A stretch of DNA of 64,000 nt from Cytobacillus firmus (GCF_023612095.1 NZ_CP086235.1:331001-395000); one strand, 5' to 3'; numbered from the stretch's first letter, positions 18,690 through 30,690 are shown. The notes: generated by a model not told the origin, from the sequence alone. Made by a program: numbers and translations.

Positions 18690-19541
18690 ATGAACGTAAA
18701 AAACATTATGGTAATCGGTGCTGGACAAATGGGTTCAGGAATCGCACAGGTATGTGCACAGGCAGGCTATAGCGTCATCTTAAACGACTTAAAGCCGGAG
18801 TTTGTGGAACGCGGCCTTGGCGTGATAAAGAAAAATCTTTCCCGCCAGGTGGAAAAAGAGCGCATGACAGCGGACGAGATGGAAGCAGTGCTGAAAAATG
18901 TAACCGCTTCAAGCGATCTGCAGGACGCCAAAAACGTAGAGCTCGTCATCGAAGCAGCGGTTGAAAACATGGAGATCAAAACGAAGCTCTTCAGCCAGTT
19001 GGATGAAATTGCACCAGAGCATGCGATTCTGGCAAGCAACACGTCATCCCTTCCAATTACAGAAATTGCAGCCGCAACCAAACGTCCGGAAAAAGTGATC
19101 GGCATGCATTTTATGAACCCGGTGCCGGTGATGAAGCTTGTGGAAATCATCCGCGGCCTGGCAACAGCTGACGAAGTGTACCAAACGATCGAAGACATTA
19201 CGAAGACACTCAAAAAAGTGCCGGTAGAAGTAAATGACTTCCCGGGATTTGTATCCAACCGCATCCTGATGCCGATGATCAATGAAGCAATCTTCACGCT
19301 TTACGAAGGGGTCGCGACTAAAGAGGCCATTGATGAAGTGATGAAGCTTGGCATGAACCATCCAATGGGGCCGCTCACTTTGGCAGACTTCATTGGCCTG
19401 GACACATGCCTGTATATTATGGAAACCCTGCATGAAGGCTTTGGCGATGATAAATACCGCCCATGCCCGCTGTTAAGAAAATATGTTAAAGCCGGCTGGC
19501 TTGGCAAGAAGACCGGCAGAGGCTTCTACGTTTACGAATAA
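18690..19541 (+). CDS. 3-hydroxybutyryl-CoA dehydrogenase
   Basis: A 283-residue NAD-dependent 3-hydroxyacyl-CoA dehydrogenase. The Rossmann motif GAGQMGSGIAQ lies at residues 10-20; SNTSSLPI and HFMNPVPVMKLVE hold the catalytic serine, histidine and asparagine region near 115-150; the C-terminal dimerisation domain contains NHPMGPLTLADFIGLD. It oxidises (S)-3-hydroxybutyryl-CoA to acetoacetyl-CoA, directly before thiolysis. ATG 18690 follows ACGGAGGATAC. MmgB-like; its position between thiolase and the acyl-CoA dehydrogenases supports the pathway. Confidence 0.93.
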   Translation: MNVKNIMVIGAGQMGSGIAQVCAQAGYSVILNDLKPEFVERGLGVIKKNLSRQVEKERMTADEMEAVLKNVTASSDLQDAKNVELVIEAAVENMEIKTKLFSQLDEIAPEHAILASNTSSLPITEIAAATKRPEKVIGMHFMNPVPVMKLVEIIRGLATADEVYQTIEDITKTLKKVPVEVNDFPGFVSNRILMPMINEAIFTLYEGVATKEAIDEVMKLGMNHPMGPLTLADFIGLDTCLYIMETLHEGFGDDKYRPCPLLRKYVKAGWLGKKTGRGFYVYE

Positions 19542-19591
19542 ACCATTAGCCTTGGCCACCTGGAGCCTGGGCAGCATCGGAGGGTATACAA

Positions 19592-20722
19592 ATGAACCTG
19601 AGATTTACAGAAGAGCAGGAAATGATGAGGAAAATGGTGCGCGATTTTGCTCAGGCAGAAATCGCCCCTTTTGTTGAAAAAATGGAGCAGGGCGAGTTCC
19701 CGAGGGAGATTCTCCGCAAAATGGGCGAGCTCGGCCTGATGGGGATTCCGATTCCTGAAAAATACGGCGGATCGGAAATGGACTTTACCTCTTACATTAT
19801 CGCGATCCATGAACTGTCCCGCGTAAGTGCGACAGTTGGTGTCATTTTATCGGTCCACACATCGGTTGGAACAAACCCAATCCTTTATTTCGGTACGGAA
19901 GAGCAAAAGCAGAAATATATTCCGAAGCTTGCTTCAGGTGAGTATCTCGGTGCTTTTTGCCTCACGGAACCGAGCGCAGGCTCGGATGCCGGAAGCTTAA
20001 AGTCCCGTGCGGTAAAAGACGGAGATCAGTATGTCATTAATGGCTCAAAAGTGTTCATCACGAATGCCGGCGAAGCAGATGTATATATCGTATTTGCATC
20101 CACAAATCCGGAGCTGGGCAGCAAAGGCATCTCGGCTTTCATTGTTGAGAAGGATACGCCAGGCCTTGTATTTGGGAAAGATGAGCACAAAATGGGTCTG
20201 CACGGCTCCAGAACTCTGCAGCTGACATTTGAAGATATGCGGGTTCCGGCTGAAAATCTCCTCGGCAATGAAGGAGAGGGCTTCAAGATTGCAATGGCGA
20301 ATCTCGATGCCGGAAGGATCGGGATTGCTTCACAGGCACTTGGAATCGCAGAAGCAGCTTTTGAAGCAGCCGCGGGTTATGCAAAGGAACGTGTACAGTT
20401 CGGCAAGCCGATCGCCGCTCAGCAGGGTGTCGGATTTAAGCTGGCAGACATGGCAACAAGTGTAGAAGCTTCAAAACTATTAATCTATCGCGCAGCAGAC
20501 ATGCGCCAGCGGGGTGTCAAGTGCGGAATTGAAGCATCCATGGCAAAGCTGTTTGCATCCAGAACGGCAGTGGACGTGACAACAGAGGCCATCCAGGTAT
20601 TCGGCGGCTACGGCTACACAGAGGACTACCCGGTTGAACGCTACTTCCGCGATGCGAAAATCACCGAAATCTATGAAGGCACCAGCGAAATTCAGCGGAT
20701 TGTCATCAGTAAACAGCTGTAA
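19592..20722 (+). CDS. Acyl-CoA dehydrogenase (first of two)
   Basis: A 376-residue FAD-dependent acyl-CoA dehydrogenase that puts the 2,3 double bond into acyl-CoA and passes electrons to ETF. The flavin-contact signature [16 protein letters not shown] lies near residue 120, and the catalytic glutamate is in [13 protein letters not shown] near the C-terminus (residue about 365). Start ATG 19592 follows GGAGGGTATACA. It is about 60 percent similar by eye to the next gene, so the pair is a tandem duplication with probably different chain-length or branched-chain preference (MmgC/short-chain type). Confidence 0.93.
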   Translation: MNLRFTEEQEMMRKMVRDFAQAEIAPFVEKMEQGEFPREILRKMGELGLMGIPIPEKYGGSEMDFTSYIIAIHELSRVSATVGVILSVHTSVGTNPILYFGTEEQKQKYIPKLASGEYLGAFCLTEPSAGSDAGSLKSRAVKDGDQYVINGSKVFITNAGEADVYIVFASTNPELGSKGISAFIVEKDTPGLVFGKDEHKMGLHGSRTLQLTFEDMRVPAENLLGNEGEGFKIAMANLDAGRIGIASQALGIAEAAFEAAAGYAKERVQFGKPIAAQQGVGFKLADMATSVEASKLLIYRAADMRQRGVKCGIEASMAKLFASRTAVDVTTEAIQVFGGYGYTEDYPVERYFRDAKITEIYEGTSEIQRIVISKQL

Positions 20723-20775
20723 AAGAGCCTTTTTATAAAAATATCAACGAATCCATATAAAGCGAGGGACCAACA

Positions 20776-21915
20776 ATGAATTTCCAATTAAGTGAAGAGC
20801 ATGAAATGATCAGAAAAATGGTGCGCGATTTTGCCAGAAACGAAGTGGCGCCGACTGCTGCTGAACGTGACGAAGAAGAACGCTTCGACAGAGAGATTTT
20901 CGACAAAATGGCGGAGCTTGGATTAACAGGGATTCCGTGGCCAGAAGAGTACGGCGGAATCGGCAGTGATTACCTGGCTTACTGCATCGCAGTTGAAGAG
21001 CTTTCAAGAGTATGTGCCTCAACAGGTGTAACTCTTTCTGCCCATACGTCCCTTGCAGGCTGGCCGATCTTCAAGTTCGGAAACGAAGAGCAAAAGCAAA
21101 AATACTTAAAGCCGATGGCACAAGGTGAAAAAATCGGCGCGTATGGCCTTACTGAGCCGGGCAGCGGATCTGATGCCGGCGGAATGAGAACAACAGCACG
21201 TCTTGAAGGCGATCATTACGTCTTAAACGGCAGCAAAATTTTCATCACAAACGGCGGAATTGCCGATATCTATGTCGTGTTTGCCCTGACAGATCCATCC
21301 TCCAAGCATAAGGGAACAACAGCGTTCATCGTGGAAGCAGGCTTTGAAGGCTTCTCTGTCGGCAAGAAGGAAAAGAAACTGGGAATCCGTTCCTCACCTA
21401 CAACTGAGATTATTTTCGAAGAGTGCAAGGTTCCGGTTGAGAATGTGCTTGGCAATGTAGGCGAAGGCTTCAAAGTTGCCATGATGACACTTGATGGCGG
21501 CCGCAACGGCATCGCTGCCCAGGCAGTCGGAATCGCTCAGGGTGCACTGGATGCTTCCATCGAATATGCCAAAGAACGCCAGCAATTCGGCAAGCCAATC
21601 GCTGCCCAGCAGGGAATCGGCTTTAAACTGGCAGACATGGCAACAAGCATCGAAGCTTCAAGACTGTTAACTTACCAGGCAGCATGGCTGGAATCAGAAG
21701 GACTTCCATACGGAAAAGAATCGGCCATGTCCAAACTTCTTGCCGGCGACACGGCCATGAAAGTAACAACAGACGCCGTTCAAATCTTTGGCGGCTACGG
21801 ATATACAAAGGACTACCCGGTAGAACGCTACATGCGCGACGCCAAAATCACACAAATCTACGAAGGCACACAGGAAATCCAGAGACTCGTAATCTCTCGT
21901 ATGGTAACGAAATAA
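20776..21915 (+). CDS. Acyl-CoA dehydrogenase (second of two)
   Basis: A 379-residue paralogue of the preceding gene. It has the same [15 protein letters not shown] flavin signature near 123 and [13 protein letters not shown] with the catalytic glutamate near 368. The substrate-pocket region differs, which suggests a different acyl-CoA. Isobutyryl-, isovaleryl- or butyryl-CoA are plausible because IcmF follows, but sequence alone cannot decide. ATG 20776 follows GCGAGGGACC, 53 bases behind the first dehydrogenase. Confidence 0.93.
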   Translation: MNFQLSEEHEMIRKMVRDFARNEVAPTAAERDEEERFDREIFDKMAELGLTGIPWPEEYGGIGSDYLAYCIAVEELSRVCASTGVTLSAHTSLAGWPIFKFGNEEQKQKYLKPMAQGEKIGAYGLTEPGSGSDAGGMRTTARLEGDHYVLNGSKIFITNGGIADIYVVFALTDPSSKHKGTTAFIVEAGFEGFSVGKKEKKLGIRSSPTTEIIFEECKVPVENVLGNVGEGFKVAMMTLDGGRNGIAAQAVGIAQGALDASIEYAKERQQFGKPIAAQQGIGFKLADMATSIEASRLLTYQAAWLESEGLPYGKESAMSKLLAGDTAMKVTTDAVQIFGGYGYTKDYPVERYMRDAKITQIYEGTQEIQRLVISRMVTK

Positions 21916-21981
21916 GTTCTTAAAAGGACTGTTTTGTTGAAAGTTGTGCCTTAGAGCTGCTTTCTAAGTTTTAAGCAATGA

Positions 21982-22170
21982 GTTGATTGGAGCGGAAGGT
22001 GCGAGATCCTCGAAAATGCTATCGCATTTTCTTCGTGCGATGTTTTTTCAGGGAAGATTACTCAACGTCCATCGGGAGTAGCTGGACAGGTGAGACCCCG
22101 CAGACGCGGAGCGTCGAGGAGGCTCACCGCCTGCCCCGCGGAAAGCGAGCAGCCTGGAGCGGAAATCAAC
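21982..22170. repeat. GTTNRTT-ended structured repeat (family B), copy 1
   Basis: The ends GTTGATT (21982-21988) and AATCAAC (22164-22170) pair, followed inwards by GGAGCGGA and TGGAGCGGA blocks. The core holds GTGAGACCCCGCAG...GAGGAGGCTCACC. An extra module with ATGCTATCGCAT hairpin (about 22007-22050) is shared with the copy at 26569 but missing from 37242. It fills the 320-base gap before the TetR gene. Confidence 0.85.
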
Positions 22171-22238
22171 GGGCATAATTCATAAGCTAAAACAAATTTA
22201 TAAATAGGCATATGAATGGTGGGAGGCGGTAGGTAACA

Positions 22239-22883
22239 ATGAAAAAACGGGAAGTGCAGGCTTCTGTTAAAGATGAGCGTCTTGTCAAAAAAAGACGCGA
22301 TCAGATGATTAAAGGTGCCGTCACCCTTTTTATCCAAAAAGGGTTCCATCGTACAACCACTAGAGAAATCGCAAAGGCATCTGGTTTTAGTATTGGAACG
22401 CTTTATGAATACATCCGGACAAAAGAAGACGTCCTGTACCTGGTTTGCGACAGCATATACGACCAGGTAGCCGAGCGGCTACAAAAAGGCCTTGATACAA
22501 AACAGGGCACACTTGAAAGCCTGAAACAGGGCATCGCCGATTACTTCAAAGTGGTCGACGAAATGCAGGATGAAGTGCTTGTCATGTACCAGGAAGTAAA
22601 GGCGCTGACAAAGGACGCCCTTCCATATGTGCTCAAAAAAGAAATTGAAATGGTCGGCATGTTCGAGCATGTCATTACCCTTTGCGTGGAGAACGGAGAA
22701 CTGGACCTGCCGGAGGAGAAAATCAAAATGATCGCCCATAACATTTTTGTTCAGGGGCAAATGTGGGCGTTCCGCCGCTGGTCCCTGCAGAAAATGTACA
22801 GTATCGACGAGTATATCCAGCTGCAGACCAATCTTCTTTTCCAGGGAATAAAGGATTCAGGCAAGGTGTCGGAAAAAGCTTAA
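22239..22883 (+). CDS. TetR/AcrR family transcriptional regulator
   Basis: A 214-residue regulator with an N-terminal helix-turn-helix (residues 22-68; [33 protein letters not shown]) and a helical ligand-binding C-terminal domain. TetR proteins in acyl-CoA oxidation clusters (FadR, LiuR-like) respond to acyl-CoAs; position between the dehydrogenases and icmF suggests the same. The FadR-like sites at 14868 and 17272 are candidate targets. ATG 22239 follows GGGAGGCGGTAGG. It is followed after 47 bases by icmF. Confidence 0.88.
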   Translation: MKKREVQASVKDERLVKKRRDQMIKGAVTLFIQKGFHRTTTREIAKASGFSIGTLYEYIRTKEDVLYLVCDSIYDQVAERLQKGLDTKQGTLESLKQGIADYFKVVDEMQDEVLVMYQEVKALTKDALPYVLKKEIEMVGMFEHVITLCVENGELDLPEEKIKMIAHNIFVQGQMWAFRRWSLQKMYSIDEYIQLQTNLLFQGIKDSGKVSEKA

Positions 22884-22930
22884 GAATAGTGCAGGGCTTG
22901 GCCTTGCGTTTACGGACAAGGAGGAGAACG

Positions 22931-25900
22931 ATGAGCAATCCAGAAGTCTATAAGCCGAAAAATCATATTCGTTTTGTGACGGCTTCCAGTCTATTTGACG
23001 GACATGATGCTTCCATCAACATTATGCGCCGCATCATCCAGGCAAGCGGGGCAGAGGTCATCCACCTCGGCCATAACCGTTCTGTGGAGGAAGTCGTAAA
23101 TGCTGCCATCCAGGAGGATGTGCAGGGAATCGCCATTTCCTCTTATCAGGGAGGACATGTGGAGTACTTCAAATATATGTATGACCTTCTGAAGGAAAGA
23201 GGCGCATCCCACATCCGCATTTATGGCGGCGGAGGCGGTGTCATCATCCCGAAGGAAATCAAAGAATTGCATGATTACGGAATCGCGAGGATTTTCTCGC
23301 CGGAAGACGGCCGGAAGTACGGTCTCCAGGGCATGATTGATCAAATGATTAAGGATTGTGATTTCCCGACATTTACAGCTGAAGCATCCGAGCAGATTGA
23401 AAAGCTTCAGGATGGAGAAACCAATGCCATCGCCAAGCTGATTACACTGGCTGAGCATCAGGTAACCGTAGGCAAGGAAGCGGCAGCAGCGCTTGAGCCG
23501 GTTATGGAGAAAGTGAAATCACTCGAAAAGCAGGTTCCGGTTGTAGGGATTACAGGAACGGGCGGTGCCGGAAAAAGCTCGCTGACAGATGAGCTGATCC
23601 GCCGTTTCATTAATGAAATTCCGGAGAAAAAGATCGCGATTCTTTCAGTGGATCCGACAAAGCAAAAAACGGGCGGTGCGCTTCTTGGCGACCGTATCCG
23701 CATGAACGCCATCTTTAATCCGCGCGTCTACATGCGAAGCCTGGCAACAAGAAATTCCCGCAGTGAGCTGTCGCTTGCGATTCAGGATGCCATTTCAGTT
23801 GTCAAAGCAGCCGGTTTTGATTTGATTATTGTGGAAACAAGCGGAATCGGGCAGGGAGATGCCGGCATTACCGAAATTTGTGATGCTTCGATGTATGTCA
23901 TGACAAGTGAATTCGGGGCGCCATCCCAGCTTGAAAAAATTGATATGATCGATTATGCCGATTTAATCGTCATTAATAAATTTGAGCGCAAGGGCTCAGA
24001 GGATGCGATGCGCCAGGTGCAAAAGCAGTACCAGCGCAGCCGGATGCTTTTTGAAAAAGAGCTTGAAGACATGCCTGTCTACGGAACCATTGCGAGCCAG
24101 TTCAATGACCCGGGTACAAACGCGGTGTTTGCGGCACTGGTCGAAACGATAAATGAAAAAGCAGGTACAGATTGGAAAACCAGTTTTACGAAAAACGCAA
24201 AGGTTGAAAAGCAGAATGTCATTATCCCGAATGATCAGCGCTATTATCTCCGCGAAGTATCTGAAGCGGTCCGCGGCTACCATAAAAAAGCCGAGGAGCA
24301 GACTGATCTTGCCCGCAAACTGTTCCAGCTTGAGGGAGCACTGCTTGCTGTAAAGGAACAAGAAGGAAATGAAGAAGTCATTGTCTCTCTTGAAGCCATT
24401 AAATCCGCTGCAGAAGAAAAGCTGACGGCTGAAACAAAGAACATTCTGGCAGGCTGGGAAGATCTGAAGGAAAAATACTCAGGAGAGCAATTTGTGACGA
24501 AAATCCGCGATAAAGAAATCGTGACCGTTTTAAAAACAAAGAGCTTATCCGGGCTGTCCATTCCAAAAGTGGCACTGCCTAAGTACAAGGATTACGGAGA
24601 AATCATCCGCTGGGTATACAGAGAAAACGTGCCGGGTTCATTCCCTTATACAGCCGGTGTTTTCCCATTCAAACGCGAGGGTGAAGATCCGAAGAGACAG
24701 TTTGCCGGTGAGGGTACGCCTGAACGGACAAACCGCCGTTTTCATTATCTTTCCAAAGATGATGCTGCAAAGCGCTTGAGCACAGCCTTTGATTCGGTAA
24801 CCCTCTACGGGGAGGATCCTGACTACCGCCCGGACATTTACGGAAAAGTCGGGGAGAGCGGAGTCAGCATCTGTACGCTTGATGATATGAAGAAGCTGTA
24901 TGCCGGCTTTGACCTGTGCCATCCATCTACATCTGTTTCGATGACTATTAATGGGCCGGCGCCGATTATTCTGGCCATGTTCATGAACACGGCGATTGAA
25001 CAGCAGATTGAGGCAAAAGAGCAGGAGCTTGGCCGTGTGCTGACAGTGGAAGAGTTCACCGAAGTCAGGGCGCAAACACTGCAGACGGTCCGCGGAACCG
25101 TTCAGGCTGATATTTTAAAAGAGGATCAGGGACAGAATACTTGTATCTTCTCGACAGAGTTCGCTTTAAGAATGATGGGGGATATTCAGCAGTACTTCAT
25201 TGACCACAAGGTCCGCAATTACTACTCAGTATCCATTTCCGGCTACCATATCGCGGAAGCGGGCGCTAACCCGATTTCACAGCTTGCCTTTACACTGGCA
25301 AATGGATTTACGTATGTGGAGTACTATTTGAGCAGAGGCATGAACATCAATGATTTTGCACCTAATCTGTCATTCTTCTTCTCGAATGGACTGGATCCGG
25401 AGTATACGGTGCTTGGCCGTGTGGCCCGCCGCATCTGGGCAACGGTTATGAGAGATAAATACGGTGCAAACGAGAGAAGCCAGAAGCTGAAGTACCATAT
25501 CCAGACTTCAGGTCGTTCCCTGCATGCACAGGAAATCGACTTTAACGATATCCGCACAACGCTGCAGGCGTTAATGGCGCTTCAGGATAACTGCAACTCG
25601 CTTCATACCAATGCGTATGATGAAGCCATCACGACACCGACGGAAGAATCTGTCCGCCGGGCAATGGCCATCCAGATGATCATTACAAAAGAGCATGGCT
25701 TATCGAAAAATGAAAATCCGCTTCAAGGCGCATTTATCGTGGATGAGCTGACAGATCTTGTGGAAGAGCAGGTGCTGAGAGAGTTCGAACGCATCAATGA
25801 CCGCGGAGGCGTTCTTGGTGCCATGGAAACTCAATACCAGCGCGGCAAAATCCAGGATGAGTCCATGTACTATGAAATGAAAAAGCATACTGGCGAGCTT

Positions 25901-26197
25901 CCGATCATCGGAGTTAACACGTACTTGAACCCAAATCCTCCATCAGAGGACGAAATGAACAACATGGAGCTTGCAAGGGCAACGAAGGAAGAAAAAGAAA
26001 CACAAATCCGCAACCTGCGCAGCTTCCAGGAGCGCAACAAAGACAAATCGGAAGAGGCACTGAACCAATTGAAGGAAGCAGCAGTCAGCGGCGGAAACAT
26101 CTTCGCCGAGCTGATGGAAACCGTCAAAGTGGCAAGCCTCGGCCAGATCACCCGTGCATTATACGAAGTGGGCGGGCAGTACCGCCGAAATATGTAA
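22931..26197 (+). CDS. icmF: Fused isobutyryl-CoA mutase IcmF
   Basis: A 1088-residue fusion. Residues 10-145 form the B12-binding domain ([10 protein letters not shown] with the lower-ligand histidine). Residues 190-420 form the MeaB-like G-protein chaperone ([10 protein letters not shown]-loop near 215; NKFER near 350). Residues 530-1085 form the acyl-CoA mutase TIM barrel. It interconverts isobutyryl-CoA and n-butyryl-CoA using adenosylcobalamin. The start is ATG 22931 behind AAGGAGGAG (22919-22927); the open frame extends upstream only by overlap with the TetR gene. It would feed branched-chain acyl-CoA into the beta-oxidation genes upstream. Confidence 0.95.
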   Translation: MSNPEVYKPKNHIRFVTASSLFDGHDASINIMRRIIQASGAEVIHLGHNRSVEEVVNAAIQEDVQGIAISSYQGGHVEYFKYMYDLLKERGASHIRIYGGGGGVIIPKEIKELHDYGIARIFSPEDGRKYGLQGMIDQMIKDCDFPTFTAEASEQIEKLQDGETNAIAKLITLAEHQVTVGKEAAAALEPVMEKVKSLEKQVPVVGITGTGGAGKSSLTDELIRRFINEIPEKKIAILSVDPTKQKTGGALLGDRIRMNAIFNPRVYMRSLATRNSRSELSLAIQDAISVVKAAGFDLIIVETSGIGQGDAGITEICDASMYVMTSEFGAPSQLEKIDMIDYADLIVINKFERKGSEDAMRQVQKQYQRSRMLFEKELEDMPVYGTIASQFNDPGTNAVFAALVETINEKAGTDWKTSFTKNAKVEKQNVIIPNDQRYYLREVSEAVRGYHKKAEEQTDLARKLFQLEGALLAVKEQEGNEEVIVSLEAIKSAAEEKLTAETKNILAGWEDLKEKYSGEQFVTKIRDKEIVTVLKTKSLSGLSIPKVALPKYKDYGEIIRWVYRENVPGSFPYTAGVFPFKREGEDPKRQFAGEGTPERTNRRFHYLSKDDAAKRLSTAFDSVTLYGEDPDYRPDIYGKVGESGVSICTLDDMKKLYAGFDLCHPSTSVSMTINGPAPIILAMFMNTAIEQQIEAKEQELGRVLTVEEFTEVRAQTLQTVRGTVQADILKEDQGQNTCIFSTEFALRMMGDIQQYFIDHKVRNYYSVSISGYHIAEAGANPISQLAFTLANGFTYVEYYLSRGMNINDFAPNLSFFFSNGLDPEYTVLGRVARRIWATVMRDKYGANERSQKLKYHIQTSGRSLHAQEIDFNDIRTTLQALMALQDNCNSLHTNAYDEAITTPTEESVRRAMAIQMIITKEHGLSKNENPLQGAFIVDELTDLVEEQVLREFERINDRGGVLGAMETQYQRGKIQDESMYYEMKKHTGELPIIGVNTYLNPNPPSEDEMNNMELARATKEEKETQIRNLRSFQERNKDKSEEALNQLKEAAVSGGNIFAELMETVKVASLGQITRALYEVGGQYRRNM

Positions 26198-26198
26198 A

Positions 26199-26231
26199 AA
26201 CAGGGCCTGCGCTGCAGGCCCTTGTTTTCTG
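26199..26231 (+). terminator. Terminator of the acyl-CoA oxidation operon
   Basis: GGGCCTGC pairs with GCAGGCCC around GCT and is followed by TTGTTTT, right after the icmF stop. Confidence 0.88.
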
Positions 26232-26331
26232 CACTATTTTTTAACATAGAATTAATATAAAATACATCCATATCCTATATAATGGAATCAATACATAGCA
26301 ATGCACTTCGGGAAGCCTGGGATGTGAAAAT

Positions 26332-26508
26332 ATGAAAAAAATCATGCTCTACGCAGCCATACTTGCCGCTGCTGCAGGTGTTTACTTTTTATACGGAAAA
26401 CAGCTGGGAGCCATAGCATTCTTCCTGCTCTCCATCTACTTCACCTGGCTCGCCTATAAAAAATGGGACCGGCCGCTGAGGGGCAGGAGAAAACGGAGGG
26501 CAGATTAG
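26332..26508 (+). CDS. Small hypothetical membrane protein
   Basis: A 58-residue protein with two hydrophobic segments (residues 4-21 and 24-43) and a strongly basic tail (RPLRGRRKRR). This predicts two helices with both ends inside the cell. ATG 26332 lies after GGGATGTG, a moderate ribosome site. I do not recognise the family. It stands alone between the icmF terminator and a family B repeat. Confidence 0.55.
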   Translation: MKKIMLYAAILAAAAGVYFLYGKQLGAIAFFLLSIYFTWLAYKKWDRPLRGRRKRRAD

Positions 26509-26568
26509 CATTAACGGATAATAAAAAAAGTTATTGTCTTGCAAATACAATAAAAGTTTTTCTGCTGA

Positions 26569-26751
26569 GTTAATTGGAGCGGAGGGCATTTGATCCTCGA
26601 AAATGCTAACGCATTTTCTTCGTGCGGTGTTTATCCGAGGAAGCCTATTCAATGTCCTGCGGGAGGAGAGGGAGCGGGAGACCCCGCAGGCGAAGCCGAG
26701 GAGGCTCCCGTTCCTCCCCACGGAAAGCAAGTGCCCGCAGCGGAAATTAAC
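26569..26751. repeat. GTTNRTT-ended structured repeat (family B), copy 2
   Basis: Ends GTTAATT (26569-26575) and AATTAAC (26745-26751) pair; the inner GGGCATTTG and CAAGTGCCC also pair. The core GGAGCGGGAGACCCCGCAGG and GGAGGCTCCCG is the part most conserved with the other copies. Bases 26752-26960, before rpoE, are AT-rich and hold no gene. Confidence 0.88.
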
Positions 26752-26980
26752 GGACATCAATCAAAGCCCTATTAAGGTAATTTAAAATCAGAATAAATCG
26801 CATAAAAATACTCAGAACAGCAGATATAACTGGCATAAACCGTAAAAATTTGTTTATAATGAAGAATATGCCTTCTTGCAGGCTGTCCGCATGCATGTGC
26901 AGGGCCCTGCGGAAATTCAACTTATATAGTTTTAATTAGCGCGCTTATGAGCGTTTACATAGGGAAAGGAAGTGCTGATA

Positions 26981-27556
26981 TTGAGTTTGGAACAGTTCTC
27001 AAAAGAAGAATTGCTGGATATGTCATTAATCGAAGTGGCTTATGAACTTCTGACAAGCCAAAAAGAACCAATGGCCTTTAATGACATCATGAATCAAGTA
27101 GCTAAACTTAAGAACCTTTCAGAGGAACAAGTCAAGGGGAAAATTGCGCAGTTCTATACAGATTTAAATATAGATGGCCATTTCATTGGATTGGGTGATA
27201 ACCGCTGGGGTCTTCGTTCATGGTATCCGGTTGACCAATATGAAGAAGAAGTCGTAACCGTAATCAAGCCTAAGAAGAAAAAGGCGAAGAAAAAGGCCGA
27301 CGACGATCTCGATCTTGAAGATTATGATGAACTGGATGAAGAGGATATCGACTACGACGATATCGACGGATTCGAAGATGATGATCTGACTGAAGACGAT
27401 GATGACGATCTTCTCGACGATGACGATGATCTTGAAGATGATGACGATTTCGAAGATGATGATATCGTGGAAAAAGAAGAAGAATTCGACCTTGGCGATG
27501 AAGATGAAGAGCTAGAGGAAGACGAAATCGACGAAGACGAAGAAGAAGATTTATAA
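26981..27556 (+). CDS. rpoE: RNA polymerase delta subunit
   Basis: A 191-residue delta factor of Gram-positive RNA polymerase, which speeds recycling and raises selectivity for initiating nucleotides. Residues 1-90 form the folded HARE-HTH domain (EVAYELLTSQKEPMAFNDIMNQV, WGLRSWYPVDQ). Residues 95-191 are a disordered tail: a lysine patch (KPKKKKAKKKA) followed by nearly pure Asp/Glu. I place the start at TTG 26981, ten bases after AAAGGA; GTG 26972 is too close. rpoE-pyrG order is conserved in Bacillus. Confidence 0.95.
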   Translation: MSLEQFSKEELLDMSLIEVAYELLTSQKEPMAFNDIMNQVAKLKNLSEEQVKGKIAQFYTDLNIDGHFIGLGDNRWGLRSWYPVDQYEEEVVTVIKPKKKKAKKKADDDLDLEDYDELDEEDIDYDDIDGFEDDDLTEDDDDDLLDDDDDLEDDDDFEDDDIVEKEEEFDLGDEDEELEEDEIDEDEEEDL

Positions 27557-27558
27557 CC

Positions 27559-27680
27559 TTGACTTTTCGTTTCAGGGCTTGTAGAATACTTTTTGGGCTC
27601 CTTAAAAAAGGACGATTCGTTTAGACGCTAATAGCGCTCCCTTACTTACTTAAGTAAGAGGAGCGCTTTTTATTTTTTTT
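27559..27680 (+). promoter_or_regulatory. pyrG promoter and CTP-sensing attenuator leader
   Basis: TTGACT (27559-27564), 17 bases, TAGAAT (27582-27587), and the predicted transcript start GGGCTCC at 27595. A terminator (about 27627-27676) follows, with 5' arm AGCGCTCCCTTACTT and 3' arm AAGTAAGAGGAGCGCT, then a long T-run. This is the layout of B. subtilis pyrG: at low CTP, polymerase reiterates G at the GGGC start and the extra G residues pair with the CTCCC arm, blocking termination. Confidence 0.88.
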
Positions 27681-27741
27681 TACAGGCCATGTGCCTTTTC
27701 AAGAAGAGCTAAACCATCCCTTTGCGATAAGCTTCCGCTGA

Positions 27742-29439
<1,698 letters not shown>

Positions 29440-29446
29440 TATGCGA

Positions 29447-29477
29447 AAAATCCCTCCGGATGCGGAGGGATTTTTTG
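29447..29477 (+). terminator. Terminator of pyrG
   Basis: AATCCCTCC pairs with GGAGGGATT around GGATGC, followed by TTTTTTG. Confidence 0.9.
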
Positions 29478-29520
29478 TTTGTGGAGCACAAAGTATTTTT
29501 ACAGATAAAACCCGCAAAAG

Positions 29521-30042
29521 CTACTCAAACTCCGCCAAAATCTCATCAATCGTAAACTTAATTCCATAATACACAAACAAAGCAGCCATCGAGGCCGGAT
29601 AGCCGAAGCGATTGCCCTCTTCATCAGGCAGAAGGCCTTTCGCAAGCTTTAAATCTATATGAACATCAGCCAAATCGGCCAGACTGCCGCCACTTTCAGT
29701 TCTTAAAGTGCTTACTGCCACAAAGGGTATCTCTTTTTCGGACAAAGATTTTGCGAGAGCGGCTGCGTCTTCGTCATCCGAATATCTTGAAAAGATTATG
29801 ACGCGGTCTGTTTCAGCGACTTCCGCATCTTTCTCCAAAATTGCGGCATCCCTAAGCGGCTCCTGGCTTTGGACGGCTTCATAGCCGATTGCGGCCATTT
29901 CTTTTGCACCATAAATATATATTTTCCCATCACCAGCAACAGCCTGGGCCAAAAGGCGGGCGCTGTCCTCTATGGAAAATTCCTCTTTTTCCTGAAGTCT
30001 TTTAAATAAGCCTGTCAGCTGGGTAGAAAACATCTTCAGCAA
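29521..30042 (-). CDS. ywjG: DUF2529 family SIS-like protein YwjG
   Basis: A 173-residue protein of the DUF2529 (YwjG) family. The sequence GDGKIYIYGAKEMAAIG near residue 35 and DRVIIFSRYSDDEDAA near 78 resemble a sugar-isomerase (SIS) Rossmann fold, so it may bind a phosphosugar; no substrate is known. Start TTG 30042 lies ten bases after AAGGAGTG. It is divergent from spo0F and convergent with pyrG, as in B. subtilis. Confidence 0.82.
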   Translation of the reverse strand: MLKMFSTQLTGLFKRLQEKEEFSIEDSARLLAQAVAGDGKIYIYGAKEMAAIGYEAVQSQEPLRDAAILEKDAEVAETDRVIIFSRYSDDEDAAALAKSLSEKEIPFVAVSTLRTESGGSLADLADVHIDLKLAKGLLPDEEGNRFGYPASMAALFVYYGIKFTIDEILAEFE

Positions 30043-30131
30043 ATCCGTTCACTCCTTCATCTCTTCCTGCGGTTCTATTATAGAGAATGTGGAAGGAAAG
30101 GTAAAATAATCAAAGGTATTTACTAAAATAA

Positions 30132-30160
30132 GAAGGAATAATCAAGTTTCACAGAGAAAT
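30132..30160 (+). promoter_or_regulatory. Sigma-H promoter of spo0F
   Basis: GAAGGAATA (30132-30140), 12 bases, AGAGAAAT (30153-30160) fit the sigma-H consensus RnAGGAwww - N11-12 - RnnGAAww. B. subtilis spo0F is also sigma-H dependent. I did not find a convincing 0A box next to it. Confidence 0.72.
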
Positions 30161-30256
30161 TAGCTGTAGGAGAATGTATAGTTAAGTGACCTGCAGTCAT
30201 AATTCAGTATGGTTTAAAACCTAAGTGCTTTTAATACGACAGAAAGAGGTGGCTTG

Positions 30257-30628
30257 ATGAAAGGGAAAATTTTAATCGTAGATGATCAGTTCGGAATCCG
30301 CATTTTACTTAATGAGGTACTGCAGAAGGAAGGGTACGACACGTACCAGGCTGCCAATGGAGTCCAGGCTCTCGACATTGTTTCCAAGCATTCGCCTGAT
30401 CTTGTTCTTCTTGATATGAAAATACCGGGAATGGACGGGATTGAAATTTTAAAAAGAATGAGAGTAGTGGATAAAGATATCCGCGTTATTATCATGACGG
30501 CTTACGGTGAACTCGATATGATTCAGGAAGCAAAGGATCTGGGTGCTCTTACTCACTTTGCAAAGCCATTCGATATCGATGACATCAGGGCGGCAGTAAA
30601 AAAATACTTGCTTGTCCCTAACTCGTAA
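30257..30628 (+). CDS. spo0F: Sporulation phosphorelay response regulator Spo0F
   Basis: A 123-residue single-domain receiver that accepts phosphate from sporulation kinases and hands it to Spo0B. The acidic pair DD is in ILIVDDQFG, the phosphorylated aspartate in [12 protein letters not shown] (residue 53-54), and the switch residues in IIMTAYGE and HFAKPFD. It has no output domain, as expected. ATG 30257 follows AAAGAGGTGG; TTG 30254 would give the B. subtilis MM start but is closer to the ribosome site. Confidence 0.95.
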   Translation: MKGKILIVDDQFGIRILLNEVLQKEGYDTYQAANGVQALDIVSKHSPDLVLLDMKIPGMDGIEILKRMRVVDKDIRVIIMTAYGELDMIQEAKDLGALTHFAKPFDIDDIRAAVKKYLLVPNS

Positions 30629-30675
30629 TAAGCCAAAAATATCCGTTTTTAACCTGAAATTCCAACACAATAAAA

Positions 30676-30690
30676 ATGATAGCGTTTGCT
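30676..30690 (+). promoter_or_regulatory. cre-like site before fbaA
   Basis: ATGATAGCGTTTGCT matches the cre consensus WTGNAANCGNWNNCW at 14 of 15 positions, 197 bases upstream of fbaA. CcpA binding is inferred only. Confidence 0.4.
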
